Below the pieces are notes generated by a model that ran no database searches, had not been told where the DNA came from, and worked only from the letters and a program-made list of their open reading frames with translations. A DNA stretch of 64,000 nucleotides, taken from NCBI GenBank assembly GCA_033961575.1, contig CM066728.1, forward strand, positions 35,836,352-35,900,351, given 5' to 3'. Positions within the stretch are counted from its first letter, which is position 1. Each line of letters begins with the position of its first letter. Of the stretch, positions 1-13,689 are shown piece after piece. The translations under genes were made by a program, and so were the position numbers. The stretch comes from Aselliscus stoliczkanus. Taxonomy: Eukaryota > Chordata > Mammalia > Chiroptera > Hipposideridae.

Positions 1-2869
1 GAGGACGGGGAAGTCACTGGTGCCAGAAGGTTGGAACAGGAGCTAGGAGGGCCCCTGCCATGCCCCGGTGTTGGGAACTACAAGCAAGTCCCCAGGGGCA
101 GTTGTCCCAGGCACTATGGGACTCTGAACTGAGACGAGGCCTTGTCTGTGCATAATGAGGCTGCTCCTATAGCTCTGCCCATCACTGGGAAAGAGGAAGG
201 TGATCTCAATCACAAAACCAGCCCTGTAGAATAGAAATGTGGGTTCTTTCATGTTTTTATTACCTCGGAACTGTGAAAATGGACAGCTAAGTGAGTCCAA
301 TCATTTGTCCGGAGGATTTGGCTGTGCTGCATGTTAGCCTAACTAACAAAGGAAGAAACAGAGCTGTGAGAGTTCTACTGTCTGTGCAGAAATAGGGCTC
401 AGGCCTCTAGCCCAGAGTGCCCTTTCTCTGTTTTGAACAAAAGTGCTGTAGGTATCAGTGGGAGCTGACTGATGAAAGCTGAGACCGTATTGAGGGAAGC
501 CTTGGGGATGGCAACACCACACTCCTACCAACTGGGGGCAAGAGAGCAAGTGAACTGGATGCTCTGCTCACACAGGCTGGAAATGTCACATTTAGCGTGG
601 ATTGCCAAAGTGAGTTCCAGAAGGAAGCTGTCCTTCTAGAACTCTAGATTTAACTTAGAGGAAGGAACGAGCGGATTTTCCACTGACAGCTTCCCAACCT
701 CTTCTCTCCATATTTTTCCCACACAGGATTTCTCTTCCCTGTAGACACTGTGTCACATAAACTATAGGAGATGAGGAGCCCATACGGTAACATGAGAATG
801 TGCATTTCGCACCCTGCAGCAACTCAGCAACATGTACCTTTTAAGTAGTTGGATCTGGGGCCAAGACATTTTTCTGATCTACAGGCAAATTATTCCGAGA
901 AAATTCTTAAGATTTAATTAACAGAATTAAGAAAAATGCATGCTCAGTGCCACCGTTCACCCTGTCAGGTTAGCTTTCATTTTCCAGAGCAACACAGATG
1001 TTTCCTTTGGGCCCCAACAGTGGCAACCCTGAGCTCCCACTTGAAAATGCTTTGCCCATCCTAGTGCAAAGGAAACTCAGCTTAGTCTGCCGCTTTCACC
1101 AGGGCTGCTCCTGTCTGTCTTTGTCTTTGAGAGCTGCTCCCATCCGAGAACTAAAAGCATGCATATTAAACATGCATACTTAGTGCCATCAGCCCTTCCC
1201 TGTACAGGTCTTCACAACAGTGAAGTGCCATCAAGTCGAACACTGCCACTTAAACATAAATACAGAAATACGTTGGGGAGAGTCATTTCCATTTTCTGGG
1301 TCTTGGTCTTGGGTTTACTTCTAAAATCTAAGTACCTTGGATTGGCTAATTGACAAGTTTACTTTGAGTTTTAATCTGCTAGCCTCTATGATATTGGTAA
1401 AGGAGAGTTACTGACAGTTCAAGCAAGAGGAGAGAAGTGCTCTCCCCAGAGAACCTGCTACATTCCTATTCCTCCTGCTAGTGTACCTACTATCTGTACC
1501 GCCCTGTGGGCACCTGTCTGTTGGCTCTAGTGACATCACCTAAGTGGAAGGGAACCTGTGCTGTCCAGAGGTCAGTATGCTGTCGCAAAGGTTACAAGCT
1601 CTCTCTGGCCAGTCTTCATAGCTCCCAGGCCAAGGGCCTTGCTCACCCCAAAAGGGAATTCCATGGAACAAAATTGTTTTGAGTCCACTTTATAGGGTAT
1701 CTGGGCTTCTTATCTGACATGGCAATAAATGATTTCCCATCACAGCCCTGGATGCAGCCTGAATCTCAAGAGGCAATGTATTTCCTAGTAAGGCATTAGG
1801 CTGCAATGTGAGTAAACTTGTGGTGTGAAAAACCCCACTTTCTACCATGAGGTTAATTGAGACTAAAGGAATGTAGAATGCTTTTGTCCTCCATAATAAA
1901 TTTCTCTTACAAAGGATTTTTTTAAAAAGAATTTGTAATATTTACTAATCATAATATAAAATTTGGGTGAAACAAACTACACACCTAGACACAACTAGGT
2001 ACCATTCACGCTAACCTTTAAATATTTTCAGTGAATGTGACCTTCACTTCAAAACCAGCATAACATAGTCCTGCAATCTATCTGAACCTTTTCCAAAAGC
2101 CAACAGCTTTTCAAAAATAAATTTCAGGCTCTCGGGCACACCAGTGTTTCAAGTCTCCTAAGTGTCAAACATCCTTGCAGGTGATTTTACAAACTGGTGA
2201 TTTTCTTAAGATTGAGAACTAGTTGACTACTTCCAATTTAATTCAAGAAGAGATATCAACCAATCCATTTTTTAATGCTATAAGTACTTCTGGCTGTCCT
2301 TCACATCTCTTCTCACATCATTGTCAAAACAAACAAGCAAAAAAAAAAATGCGGTGGGGAGCAAATCAATGTGCAGGGTAATACAGATTTTTAGACTAAA
2401 TTTAAAATAATTTAGAATCATCTTTTCTGAAACAGTCAATAATTATTTATTACTTCCCCTGGCTATCTTCTTAGTGGATCCAAGTTCCCCATCACTTCCT
2501 AAAATTTACCTTATCGTTAATGTTATTAAACACTAAATGCTCCAGGGCTCCTAGGACAAGTCATCCTCCCATCTCTAATACAGAATAATTTTGGTAAATG
2601 GTTTTGGAATTACCATGGTACCACACATATCTTTTTTAAAAGCAATTTTAATTGACTATAAAAATTAATAAAAAATTCAAACTTTAATTATAATATTTAT
2701 TCACCAACATATCACTTAGACCTCTGAGTGCTGATTTTTTAATAAGATCATGGTATCATTATAACATTTAGAGATTGAGAGTCTATCTAGAGAAAGGAGT
2801 GAATTCCCATTTATGAAATAAAATCACTGTAACCAATTCTGGAAATTGTCCTAAAATAAAAAGCATCAG

Positions 2870-4216
2870 AGGTAACTCAAAAAACTGGAAATGGAACCAT
2901 ATGATCCAGCAATTCCACTCTTGGGTATCTACCCAGAGAAACCCAATACGCTAATTTGAGAAAATATATGCACCCCTATGTTTATTGCAGTGCTATTTAC
3001 AATAGCCAAGATTTGGAAACAATCGAAATGCCCATCGGTAGATGACTGGCTTAAGAAACTGTGGTACATTTATACAATGGAGTATTACGCAGCTATAAAA
3101 AAAACAATGAAATCGTACCATGTGCCAAGATATGGATGAACCTAGAGACTATTATGTTCAGTGAAATACGTCAGTTAGAGAAAGACAAATACCCTATTAT
3201 CTCACTTATATGTGGAATCTGAAAAACTGAATGAAAGAGCAAAGTAAAGAAAAACAGTCTCAGAGATATAGAGGAAAAACTGATGGTTGCTAGTTGGGCG
3301 GGGCGTGGGGATGAGGGAGAAGGGGAAGGAATTAGCATAAATAGGTAACTACAATATTGCCACAGGGATATTAAAGACAGTTCGGGGAATATATTGTAAA
3401 TATATTGTAAATAATTGTAAATATTTTGTGGGGTGTCAGATGGTCACATGTCTTGCTAGGGAGACCCCTTCATGGATGGAGCAGAGGCTTGATCACTGTA
3501 CTATACACCTGAAACTGATGTTGAACAATATTGTATGCCAACTATAATTGAATACATATAGTCACAGGATGTGGAGTATAGTGTGGAATGGAGTCAAGGG
3601 AATTGTAATAGATATGTATGATATAAGGGGGTGGGGCGGCGAATTGGGGGTGGGCGGTTGTCACTTTGAGGGGTAAAAACTATAACTATTGCATTGTGTT
3701 ATACACCTGAAACTAATTTTAAAAATGTTTATTTCTCTGGCCGGCCGAGTGGCACATTGGTTAAGAGCTGGCTTGGGATGCCAGCGGTCTCAGTTTGGAT
3801 CCCACATATGAAGGCCAGTGACACTGCCCTCCACAGCTAACAACAGCTCCACCTGGAGCTGGGCTGCGAGCCCTGGCGACGGTGTGGGCTGCAGCCCCTG
3901 CTGCAGTGGGCTGCCATAGGCTACAGTGAGTAGCCGGCAGCCAGCGTGAGCAGCTGGCAGCCAGCGTGAGCTGCCAGTAGTTGCAATGAGCGACCATCCA
4001 GAGGCCAGCGACCCATCTGCCTAATCAGGGAAGAGCACAATGACGATACCAACATGGGCCAGTGAAGCAACATCCTCCGCAACTAGACTGAAGAACAAAG
4101 GACAGCAACTTGTTTGTTCCCCACCCCTAATTCCCCAATAAAATCTTTTTTTTAAAAAAGATGTTTATTTCACAATGAAAGAATTAAAAAAAAATAAAAA
4201 TAAAGAAGAGGGGGGA
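2870..4216 (+). mobile_element. L1 3' fragment with a nested SINE
   Basis: The 5'-truncated L1 begins in the last part of ORF2 (CCATATGATCCAGCAATTCC, then the codons around TACCCAGAGAAACCC and ATGGAGTATTACGCAGC). It runs through the 3' UTR to the CACCTGAAACTAAT end motif. The 12-bp direct repeat AAAAAGCATCAG flanks it at 2858-2869 and 4217-4228. The long SINE at 3737-4160 lies inside, within the L1 tail, and is therefore younger. The L1 A-rich tail resumes at about 4185-4216. No coding capacity remains. Confidence 0.9.
3737..4160 (+). mobile_element. tRNA-derived SINE, long form
   Basis: The head GGCCGGCCGAGTGGCACATT contains an RNA polymerase III A-box-like segment, followed by a degenerate B box (TTTGGATCC). 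Unlike the short copies, it continues for about 300 bp after the CACTGCCCTC motif. That body has repeated GCAGCCAGCGTGAGC units and ends in TTCCCCAATAAAATC and an A/T tail. The flanking repeat ATGTTTATTTC occurs at 3725-3735 and 4161-4171. The copy at 42836-43306 is homologous along the whole length. Confidence 0.85.
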
Positions 4217-4469
4217 AAAAAGCATCAGGTATAGCTTTTGACACTCTGGCAGGGACCATCAGTGCCAGTTTTCTCATCCTTTCCTAAAGCCCTAGGAGAA
4301 AAATCGAGGGATGATTTTGTCATTGGTTGTGCCTTCATTTTGTCAATGCCCTAGACGAGCTCTATGATCCTTTCTTACCTATCAAGTTAAAACTACAGAG
4401 TGGCATTCTTGATCAAACTACTCTGAAATGTTTTGAGAAAGACAAATCTAAGAGAGACTAAGGTGAATG

Positions 4470-4650
4470 AAATCAACAGGTTCATTCATTCACTCATAAA
4501 TCATGAACTATTTACTAATCACCTTCTGTATGTTATTGGCACTGTTAGGTAGTGCTGGGGGAAGAATCATGGAGAGTTCAAGAGAACCAGTCTCCACCAT
4601 CATGGAGCTTACAATTTGGTGGGGAAGGTAGATGTAGATTAAGAAAACCA
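4470..4650 (-). mobile_element. L2 3' end, antisense
   Basis: The plus strand has CATTCATTCACTCATAAATC, a degenerate GGCACTG...TGCTGGGG and CCACCATCATGGAGCTTACA, the complement of the L2 3' end. Confidence 0.6.
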
Positions 4651-7539
4651 TGTGAAAAAATGCAACATGAAAACTGGAAGTGCTTGTAGGGAGAGTGTCT
4701 CTAATAGAGGGTTGACCTGGTCAGAATGATCAGGGAAGGTGGCTGGAGAAAGCAAAGTTTAACCTGAGACATAAAGGACCTAGAGAAGTTAACCAGGCAA
4801 AAGGGGGTAAGGGGTGGTTGAGGAAAGAGACAGGAGAGCGTTCCAGGTGAAGAAAGCACACATGAAGAGACTGTGGCAGGAAGGAGCAAGGGGCACTCAG
4901 GAACCGGAAAAAGCTGGTGTGGCTAGAGCAGAGTCCCAGGAGCAGCGAGGTCCAGGTATAATGAGCACCTGGCAGGTAGGTCAAGGCCAGGCTGCACATT
5001 CTAGTAGGTCAAGTTTGTTGTTTGCTTTTAAATTCTCTCCGATGCTTTCATTTTAGCAATTCAAAACATATGGGGGTAAAACCATTTTTCATCATAAAGC
5101 CTGAATCTGACTTTATTCCCATTCCTACAGCAGAGATAAGAAAAACCACTCTGAGACTTTTTTCACTATAGAGGCTTATCTTGATTTCAGAGTTTGCTTG
5201 AGGCCACAAAAATCCACGGCATCTTTAACACAGCATCTAGAAGTCTCTCTAAACTTTGCCTCTGGGGAGTGAGCAGTGTGGAAGGAGGAGGGAGAGGGAT
5301 TTATCGGCCAGGAGCAGATTAGAGTTTGGAAATTCTCTGCCCCTTCCCTGTTCCTAACCTGGCCTAGGAGCCCTGAGGAGAAGAGTGAGCTCAGGGCAGC
5401 CCCTTACAGGTGGCAGCAGAGCTCACAGCCGGCCAGACTCCAAATCGGTGCTTTTCTCAGCATCTCTACCATGCGTGGTCCTTTTTGAAGGTGTCACATA
5501 CATTCGGCAACAATGGGCCACAACCTTTCTAACTTTGTCAAGTGCAATTTGCTTTGACAATAAAGATGAGAGGCAATGTACCTGTCTGCTAAGTCATAAC
5601 AAAGGTGTGGGTCAGACAGGGATATTTCCAGATGCTTCCAGAGGGGCTGCCTTTGGCCAGGAGCAGCCTTGTAGGTTTATACAATGACTCCCAGAATTCT
5701 ATCAATCCTGTGAAGGCCATACTGTGAAAGGTTACAAAGGACTGAGGAGGCATTTGAGACCTCTGTCACTTTGGCTATCTACAACTTTTTAGTGTAGAAC
5801 AAGAAAAAAGTTTGAAGGATGTTTTGAAACACAAATAATACACTTCACACTCCAACTCATCCTTTCCATTTTCCTGGGCTGTGTTGATCTTTTAAACTAT
5901 ACCCATGAGTCAAACCAACTCTCACTTAATATTTTTTATTTAAGCTGTAAAAATTCTTCCTTGCCACACAAATTGTGTGATATTTCTCTTTCTAGAAATC
6001 TTATAAATAGGTAAAGAAAGATAGCCTGTTTATTTTTCTCACTTTACTTCTTTTCTAAGAATACTCTGAATAGAAAAATCAAATATTTGAGAACACCTAG
6101 TGCTTTTCAGAAGAGGAAAAGAGAAACACAACTTAATTTTATTACCCTTGGAAGCTTCATTTCTATGAAATTCACTTTTCTATGATTCCGCTGAGCCCTC
6201 CTATCTTGGAATAATCACTATTTGTTCCAAATCTTAATCAGAAGGAGTCTCCTGGTTACTTTAAAGTTGTGATGGATGCTGGCCCAGGACAGCAAAGCAA
6301 TATCAACTGTTGAAAAGCTGCCTTTCCATGTTTGTGGGAAGAGGTGGAGTAAAAATAAATAAACCATACAAATAAGTAAACCCACATCATCCTAACAGTA
6401 GCATTCTATAGGAATCTCTTTTGTATACAGAGATGCAGATGTAAAGTAATGGACTTAGAATTCCAACTCTGCCTCATGTGGTAAGTATGGCAAATGTTGT
6501 GTTTTTCTCTAAAGGTGCTCTCAATCATACTGATAATTATCAAGAATAATTCTTTTGGAACTTTTTTTTTTATGTTATGCATATCCTTTCTGTAACAACA
6601 TTCTAAAAATGGAACATTTTGCCGGGCCCAAATAATATATTTTAAGCAAGCCTTCTCTACCCACTTGCCATCAATCACCTCTTCCTTTTGACCTCTTTTC
6701 CTCCGATTGTTCCACCCTCACATGTGTAATAATAGAGCTGAGCCTCACAGCACTGTGAATTCTCTGGCACAGTTGGTTCTGTTCTTGAAGTAGTCGCTTA
6801 CAGTTACAAAGACGTGGGCACAGAAAATGATTGATAGTGTGGAGACCCAGAAGTTAAGGATTCCCAGTACTTTCAAAGACTGTCTCTAAAGCAAAGAGAA
6901 GAGGAGCAGTGAGAGGATGATGATGGTGACAATATCCTTAGACTCAATTTTATCAGCCATCTCAGGCCAGGATACATTTGGTTCACTAAGTGGCTGACAT
7001 AATCCACAACTTAGTTTACATACAGAGAATTTGTAGACAGCCTTTGTGGTAATATTTAAATATCATATATCTGCTGGCGATACAAAAATTAGCAGGACAC
7101 TTCCTCTCCTCCCCTTGTTGATAACCCTGAATCCTTTAGATATTAGAATATTGTTTTGAGCACTAAATCTGCGCCTTACAGCATCCAATCATAATTCCTA
7201 ATTCTGTCCGTGGAGCTTCCTCTATTATTTGACATCTATGAATGATAAATGTGGTTCCTTCTCTTCTCTTTGGCCTCACAATGGTGATGTTGCTCATGGA
7301 TCAATCTAGGTCATTTCCTTTGTTACCTGGATAGTCCCATGACTTTAAATAGCATCTGTATTCTGATAATACCATTTATATCAACAGTCATGTCCTTGCT
7401 TCTGAACTTCAAACATATAAACCCTTCTACCCATGTGCCCCTCCACTTGGATGTCTAACAGGCATCTCGAAATCAACTAGCCCAAACCTGTTGCTCCAAA
7501 AGTCTTCCCCGTCTCAGTAAATGCCAACTTGATCCCTCC

Positions 7540-8165
7540 AGTTGGGATGCTCTGACCCCCTCTCCTACCTACCTCCTTGTCACTGCCTTCTAACCAACAA
7601 GCCTCCTATGAACCTTACAGACACTGACAGTGTTCCTGCCTCAGGGCTGCTGTGCTGTCCCCTCCATGTAGAATGTTCTTTCCCTAGATATCCGTGTGGC
7701 TTACTCTCTTCCTTGCCTCTTTCAAATGTTTGCTCCTATGTTCCCTTCTCACATGAAGCTTCCCCTGAAAGCCCTGTTTATACTGCAACCCAGAGTCCCA
7801 GGACTTCCTGTTCTCTTCCCCAACTCTATATTCTTCCAAAGGTGATATTCATCACCTCTTTTTGTATAATTCACACATTCATTTTGTTTATTATTTATGC
7901 TATTCAATTAATATGTACCATCTTTAAAGAAGAGTTTTTTGGGTTTTTGTTTTTGTTTTTTTTTTTTGAGGCAGTGTCACTGGCCTTCACATGTGGGACC
8001 GAACCGGGGCCACTGGCTTCCCAAGCCAGCGTTTACCCACCGTGCCACTCGGCCGCCTCGGGTTTTTTTTTTTTTTTTTTCCATTGCTATATCTCTAGCA
8101 CCTAGAACCCTGCTTGGTGCATAACAGAAGCTCAAGAGATACTTATTGAGTAAAAAAAAAAGGAC
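7540..8165 (+). mobile_element. L2 3' region, split by a SINE
   Basis: CCTGCCTCAGGGCTGCTG, CCATGTAGAATGTTCTTTCC and TGCTCCTATGTTCCCTTCTC lead to the L2 end, ATATCTCTAGCACCTAGAAC and GCTCAAGAGATACTTATTGA. The SINE at 7952-8057 interrupts it. The 187-codon frame here is repeat sequence. Confidence 0.72.
7952..8057 (-). mobile_element. short tRNA-derived SINE
   Basis: This minus-oriented copy reads, in plus sense, T-tract, GAGGCAGTGTCACTGGCC, CCGAACCGGGGCC (B box complement) and CCACTCGGCCGCC (head complement). It is inserted into an L2 relic whose 3' end resumes at about 8080. Confidence 0.88.
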
Positions 8166-9290
8166 TGAAATCTATATAATAGAAGTTACACAGCATATAC
8201 ATTGTTAGGTCAGTACCAGACCAATGCAAAGACCCCAAGAGGCTCATTTTTCTCTAGATTTAAAACTTCCAAGAAAGCTTAAAATAAGCCCACACTCAAC
8301 CTGCAGAGTCCCTGTCCTCTGCATGGTCAAGAACAAATAGCTATGACCGTTCCTTATCACTCCTGTATCTTTCTCCAGCCTCACTTTTTCCTTTATTTGG
8401 CCCTTGTTCATTTGGACCAGGCACTGCAAGCATGCCCCAGGGATACTCATGATGACTTAAGGACACAGCCAACTCAGGGAGGAAGAAGGGCTGTGGGCAG
8501 GAATGGGAGATGGGTCTGGGCACCCTTTACCCATCTGCCCAGCATTCTCTGCTTTCTCCCTCTCACCTGCCCTGCTCCCTTCCTATTGTCGGCAAGCCCA
8601 CAGGAGCCGTGGTGCAAACACACACAGGCCCATCAAGCGGAAAGTTACAGGAAGTACAGCTGACATTTTACTATGTTTTTAATTCTTCTAGTTTTTAAAA
8701 AGTTCATGGTAAAAAGAAAGTCATCATTGTGGGTATTTAAGTCTCAGGTAAGATCATCGCTTACTTGATTTGATTACCAGTGCATTTTGATACTCCTATT
8801 ATTTCACCTTATCAATTTAGTCCTCTAGAAATGAACAAAAACACTTCTTTGATGAAACTATTCTGAAAGCTTGAATTTGTATTTTAGATTTACTTTTTTG
8901 ATTTCATTTAAATTTTCCTAAATTTTTCATATTAGTGTGTGCTCATGTGACAGAAATCTCTTCTGTCTGATTGTAGGCTGTTGAAAATTCGTCTTTCATT
9001 TTGGTATAGTGAATGTAATAAGTTATTTCTTTAAAACATAGCAATGTGGCAACAATGTAGGATTATTACTGTAATAATAAGACCCTGGCAAATGCCAGAA
9101 AAAACATAAATTCTTAACAGCTATAGACCCTGAAAATAGAATTTGAATAAACAGACAAGTAGAAATACGAAATGTGAATATACATAGTTTAATTAGTTAA
9201 GCTTATGAATAAATTAGATAATGATATTAGAAATATTCTTTTATCTAACCCATTACCATATTAGTTTCTTTTCTACTCTAACGGCTTATA

Positions 9291-9762
9291 TAGTTGGCCC
9301 TTGAACAACATAGGTGTAAGCTGTGCAGGTACACTTATACACAGATTTTTTTCAATAAATACGTATAATACGTAGATGTATTTTCTCTTCCTTATGATTT
9401 TCTTTATAGAATTTTCTTTTCTCTAGCTTACTTTATTATAAGAATTCAGTACATAATATATATACAAAATATACCAGGGCTGCCAAAAAAATGTATGCAC
9501 ATGATTGTATTCATCTTTTGTTATTGGTATATTTTGAGTATTGCAATTTTAATACAGTTCTATCCTTTCTTAAAATGTGTATACATTTTTTTGTCACCCT
9601 CTATATGTTAATTGACTGTTTAATTGATTAGTAAGGATTTTCATTACAATATGCTATTAATAATTAAGTTTTTTGGCAGTCAAAAGTTATATACAGATTT
9701 TTGAAAGTATGGTGTCAGGGGGCTGATGTCCCCTAACCCCTGAGTTCTTTCAGGCTCAACTG
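9291..9762. mobile_element. Tigger-type (pogo) DNA transposon relic, interrupted
   Basis: The left end AGTTGGCCCTTGAACAACAT and the right end (complement CAGTTGAGCCTGAAAGAAC) are the Tigger/MER2-type terminal inverted repeats, and TA is on both sides. Internal blocks such as CACTTATACACAGATTTTTT and TTTTCTCTTCCTTATGATTT fit that family. A MITE at 9474-9601 splits it. There is no transposase coding. Confidence 0.8.
9474..9601. mobile_element. mariner-like MITE, 128 bp, nested in Tigger
   Basis: The ends CCAGGGCTGCCAAAAAAATG and (complement) GAGGGTGACAAAAAAATG are inverted repeats with TA on each side. The interior block TTCATCTTTTGTTATTGGTA is shared with the element at 43987-44225, which shows one family with internal deletion. 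Confidence 0.82.
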
Positions 9763-11879
9763 TACCTTTCTGTGATTCGCATGGGTAGGTCTGACACCCA
9801 CAGATTTCAAGCCTTAAATATCTAAACCAGTTAAAGATATTTTGGTAGTAATATTGCATAATCCCATTGTAGCACATTTATCAGGAGCCATGACCCAATG
9901 GATTTTTTTTTTTTGAAATCTATTTCTTTTCCCAACAACACAATGTTGAGTATTTATTCAATGTTGAACACTTCATGCACTATATCAGAGAACTAGTCAT
10001 TGATTTCATTTATCTAAGCCACACATTTTTTTTTTTCTGGTATGGAATTTAGTTTCAATTGGGCACATTTCCCAGGGAACAATAAATACTTGCTTAAACA
10101 TGCAGCATCTGTGATTTTTCTTTGGCAATACCCTTACAGGAGAACCCTGTATTATTAGAAGTCCGGGGCAAAGGGTCTGTGAAAGAGGCTGAATGCCTGG
10201 CTTTTCCTTCTTTCATTTCCTGACAAGTAACAGATGATATAACATAAATATCCACTTTCTCAAAAGATGTAACTTAAAAAGCCTTCCATTAAAGATAGGA
10301 ACTAGGCTCAGTGTACATAAGGATAACTGACTGAGGATATAACCGCCCTCACAAGCAAGGAAACAAGCACACATCTCCATCAACTGCATGGGCCTCGGAC
10401 ACTTTATGTTCAATGTAAAGTCTCTGTGTGAAGTCATACTTCCTGTAGCATGACAGTGATTCTCACCTGTCTTGTTCGTGGGTCTCATTTCCAACTCACT
10501 CTATAAATGGACATTCTCTCCTCCCTACCTCTGTACCCTCAGAAGGCACACACCAAACCGATGACAGTGCTTATATGTGGGGAGGGGAGGAAGGGCTAGG
10601 ACTGAGAGTGAACCTTACAGGGGACTTTAGCCTGGTCCATAAACAGTTTAATTGTTTATAAGACAGATGAAGAGAAATAGTCATTATTTCTATATTACAT
10701 GTGTTAAAATTCAAAACTCTGTACCTTTCCTCTGCTCTAGGTCATCCACTTCTTGTGCTCTGGTAATAATACCTGGCTTCTCTTTCTCCCTAACTCAGCT
10801 TTTCCAGTGTTTTCTGTGTTACTATACACAGGCATATCCTTAAAATCCTGCCCCCTCTTCAATTCCATTTTGAGGTAATATTTTACTGTACTTCTTTTGG
10901 GTCAAGATAATGTATAAATAAGCTTGTTTAATTATATATAATTTGGACTATGCTCTTGTAAGTAAATTTATTGAATTTACTTGTTTTTGACTTCTCGGCC
11001 TGCCTCAGCCTATATAGGTGATTCCATCGATATGTTTAGTATTTCAAAGTCCACAAAGCACTTTTATTTTCCCTCTCAATCCTCCCCCTCCAGCCTGCCC
11101 TGGCTTCCTTGCTGCTGTCTCCCTTTTTTCTTATAATATAGCAAATGACTCCTTCCTGGTGAGTCTCTGCCTAGAGCAGAGTGGAAGGATTATCTCAATC
11201 ATGTTCAGCCACTCAGTTCCCTCTTTCCCCATTACACAGCTTCCAGAGAGTTATGGATATCTGCAGGGAAAAAAATAGTAAAGGGAAAATAAGCCTCCAT
11301 TATAAGATGGCATTATGTATCTGTAAGACAGGATTGTTTGTGGCAAGAACAAGAATCTGAAATGGTATTTTCACAATCATTTTGTATTTAAGAAATAAAC
11401 AATTGGCTACAGGAATAGATGAAATATATTATCTGCTGAGAAGCTGTTTATAGAGTGACAAAAACCTGTGTGTAGATTTCTGACATGAGAAGAACAGGAA
11501 AGAGCATTTACAATAGCTTTCTAATTTGTCTTCTTTAGATCTCTTTTCTCCCTCAACTCCATCTGTCATTATCAAGATATTTATAAAATACAGATTTGAT
11601 TTAAAAATATGATTGCTCTGATTAAGAACCTTTGCTACATCACTATTATCTACCAAAGCAAATCTGAATTATTTAGTCTGATGTACAAATTATTTAAAAA
11701 TATGGTCCATTCTTCCTTTCCAAGTCCATCTGTATCCCCTGTACCAAGGACTCTACATTCCAATCATGCAAAGTGAGGAACTAACGAACAGTCCCTGAAC
11801 TTGCCAGATGCTACCACTCCTCTATGACAAGATATAGTCCTGTGCCTGCTGACAAAAAAAAATGTCTTATGGCCACTTT

Positions 11880-12165
11880 TCACTTGTTGAACTCCTACTC
11901 ATCCTTCAATGGCCAGCTCAGAAGCCCCTCCTCTGTGAAGACCTCTTTAGGCAGGGTTAATTGCTCCCTCCTCTCTTATCCTTGAGCCTTTGGATCAGGG
12001 AAATATAGAATTTATCACAATAAGCTTTGATTTATTGTGTACAGATCTTGCTTCTTTTATAGCTCATGAAATCCTTTAAAGGCAAGACATACAGTGTCAC
12101 ATACAGTGCCTAATACAGAGTGTGTTAAACATTCAACGTTCATGTTATCAATGAATGAATCATTC
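11880..12165 (+). mobile_element. L2 relic
   Basis: ATCCTTCAATGGCCAGCTCA, CCCCTCCTCTGTGAAGACCT and the end around ACAGTGCCTAATACAGAGTG are in L2 order, plus orientation. Confidence 0.65.
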
Positions 12166-12839
12166 ATTCATAGAATGACTGTTCTGCAATGCTGTGAGAA
12201 AGAACTGGTCTTATCACTATTATTAAAGCCCTTGAAAGGGACTGCTCTCTCTTAGTCAGAGAAGGGACTCTGAGAGATCACTAGTGTAATCGTTTCTTGA
12301 TCTCATTTCTCAGAGAATTGCTCCAACCGACCCTTAGTGTTTGGTATTAGATAAAGATTACTAAATTGCCCATCAGCTTTCTTTTTGTAAGAAATCCTTA
12401 ATGTGTTATATCATTCTTTTCTCAGTTCTCTTTCAATGTTGCTACCAATTGGTCTGCAATTAATGAACACAAATAGGCAACCCTAGTTGGCAGATGATAT
12501 TAAATTCAGGGATCCATTTTTCCCCCATAGTCTTGGAGATCTGGAGACATGAAAGAAATACAGGAAGAGGACATATAAGGACATATGAACTAGGAGAAAA
12601 AGGAAGTGCATATGGCACCATTAGAAGGGAAGTGTCATGGACAAGTTGTCAGCTAATAGTGCTAAGGAAATGAAATACATTAAAAAACAAACAAACACAA
12701 GGGGCTGTCTATAAGGAACGTGGTGTAGTGCAATGGTTTTCACATTTTTTTCTTTCTTTCTAGGAATCAACGGGAATCTTCCTTATAAGACTGTGTAGAG
12801 ATAGCAAGTTGTCTAATGCAATACTCATTCTTAGTAACA

Positions 12840-13225
12840 CAATTCTGAATTCATTTGGGGCAGCAATGTGTCCAGTCAAAAGACAGACACCCTGCAGGCT
12901 TCTGTGGGGTGTGGAGGCTGTCACTAAGCGTTGGCCAACAAGATGTTAAGTGGAAGTGATATGTGGGGCTTCAGCAAGTCCACTTAAGTGAAAAGGTACA
13001 CTCTTGTTAGCAATTTTTCCTTCATGTTGTGTAGAATTCAAATGGAATACTGATATCAAGCAGCCATTTTGGACCACGAGGAAGCATACTAAGAAATGGT
13101 AGAACAAGACAGGAAAAGCCTAGATCCCTGGCATTATGATCCATCATGCCTGCCAAGCAATAGCTACAGAACCCACTGAGGTTGCCTATTTCTTGGCTTC
13201 TAACATGAGAAGAAGATCGACTTCA
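12840..13225 (+). mobile_element. possible degraded LTR
   Basis: GTTGGCCAACAAGATGTTAA, CAAGCAGCCATTTTGGACCA and the following text recall an old LTR of the MLT1 group, but I cannot place the ends or name the family. It could be unique sequence. Confidence 0.35.
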
Positions 13226-13689
13226 AATCTTGTTTAAACGACAGTTATTTTGTGTTTTCTGAATCTACTGCTAATTGATAAACTATTTTTGTCCTCAAGG
13301 AGCTTAAGATCTAGAACAAGAATATTTGGCACAATGTAAAGAACTAATAGAAAGAGAGGTACACTTAATTCGGTGCAATCATTGCATTCATGAACAATTG
13401 AGCTGCAAGGAAATAATATTTTAAATTTACCAGGGAAACTAGTTAAAAGCAAAATTATAAAATGTTTGTGAAGAAGGAAGCATGGAAGAAAGGTGAGGAA
13501 GAATGCATGAGGTTACTAATACTGATTACAGACAGTTTAATTTTTATTTCTTAGAATAACTAAGTAATACTTTTGAGGTTTCAAAAATTAAAATGTAAAA
13601 CATTTTAAGCTAAAAGCAATAACTGATAAATCTTTCTATGAAAGAAACTATATTGATTTATCTATATTGCTTTTTTAAAGATGGCATTC

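Noticed and set aside
3280..3660. G-rich segments (GGGCGGGGCG, GGGGGTGGGCGG) suggesting a promoter
   Set aside because: They are part of the L1 3' UTR, where G-rich tracts are usual.
5276..5687. GC-richer stretch with overlapping frames of 70 and 100 codons
   Set aside because: No similarity to a known protein, no splice sites of note, and no CpG-island character.
7542..8105. Open frame of 187 codons
   Set aside because: It runs through an L2 relic and an antisense SINE, ends in T-tract-encoded Phe runs, and resembles no protein.
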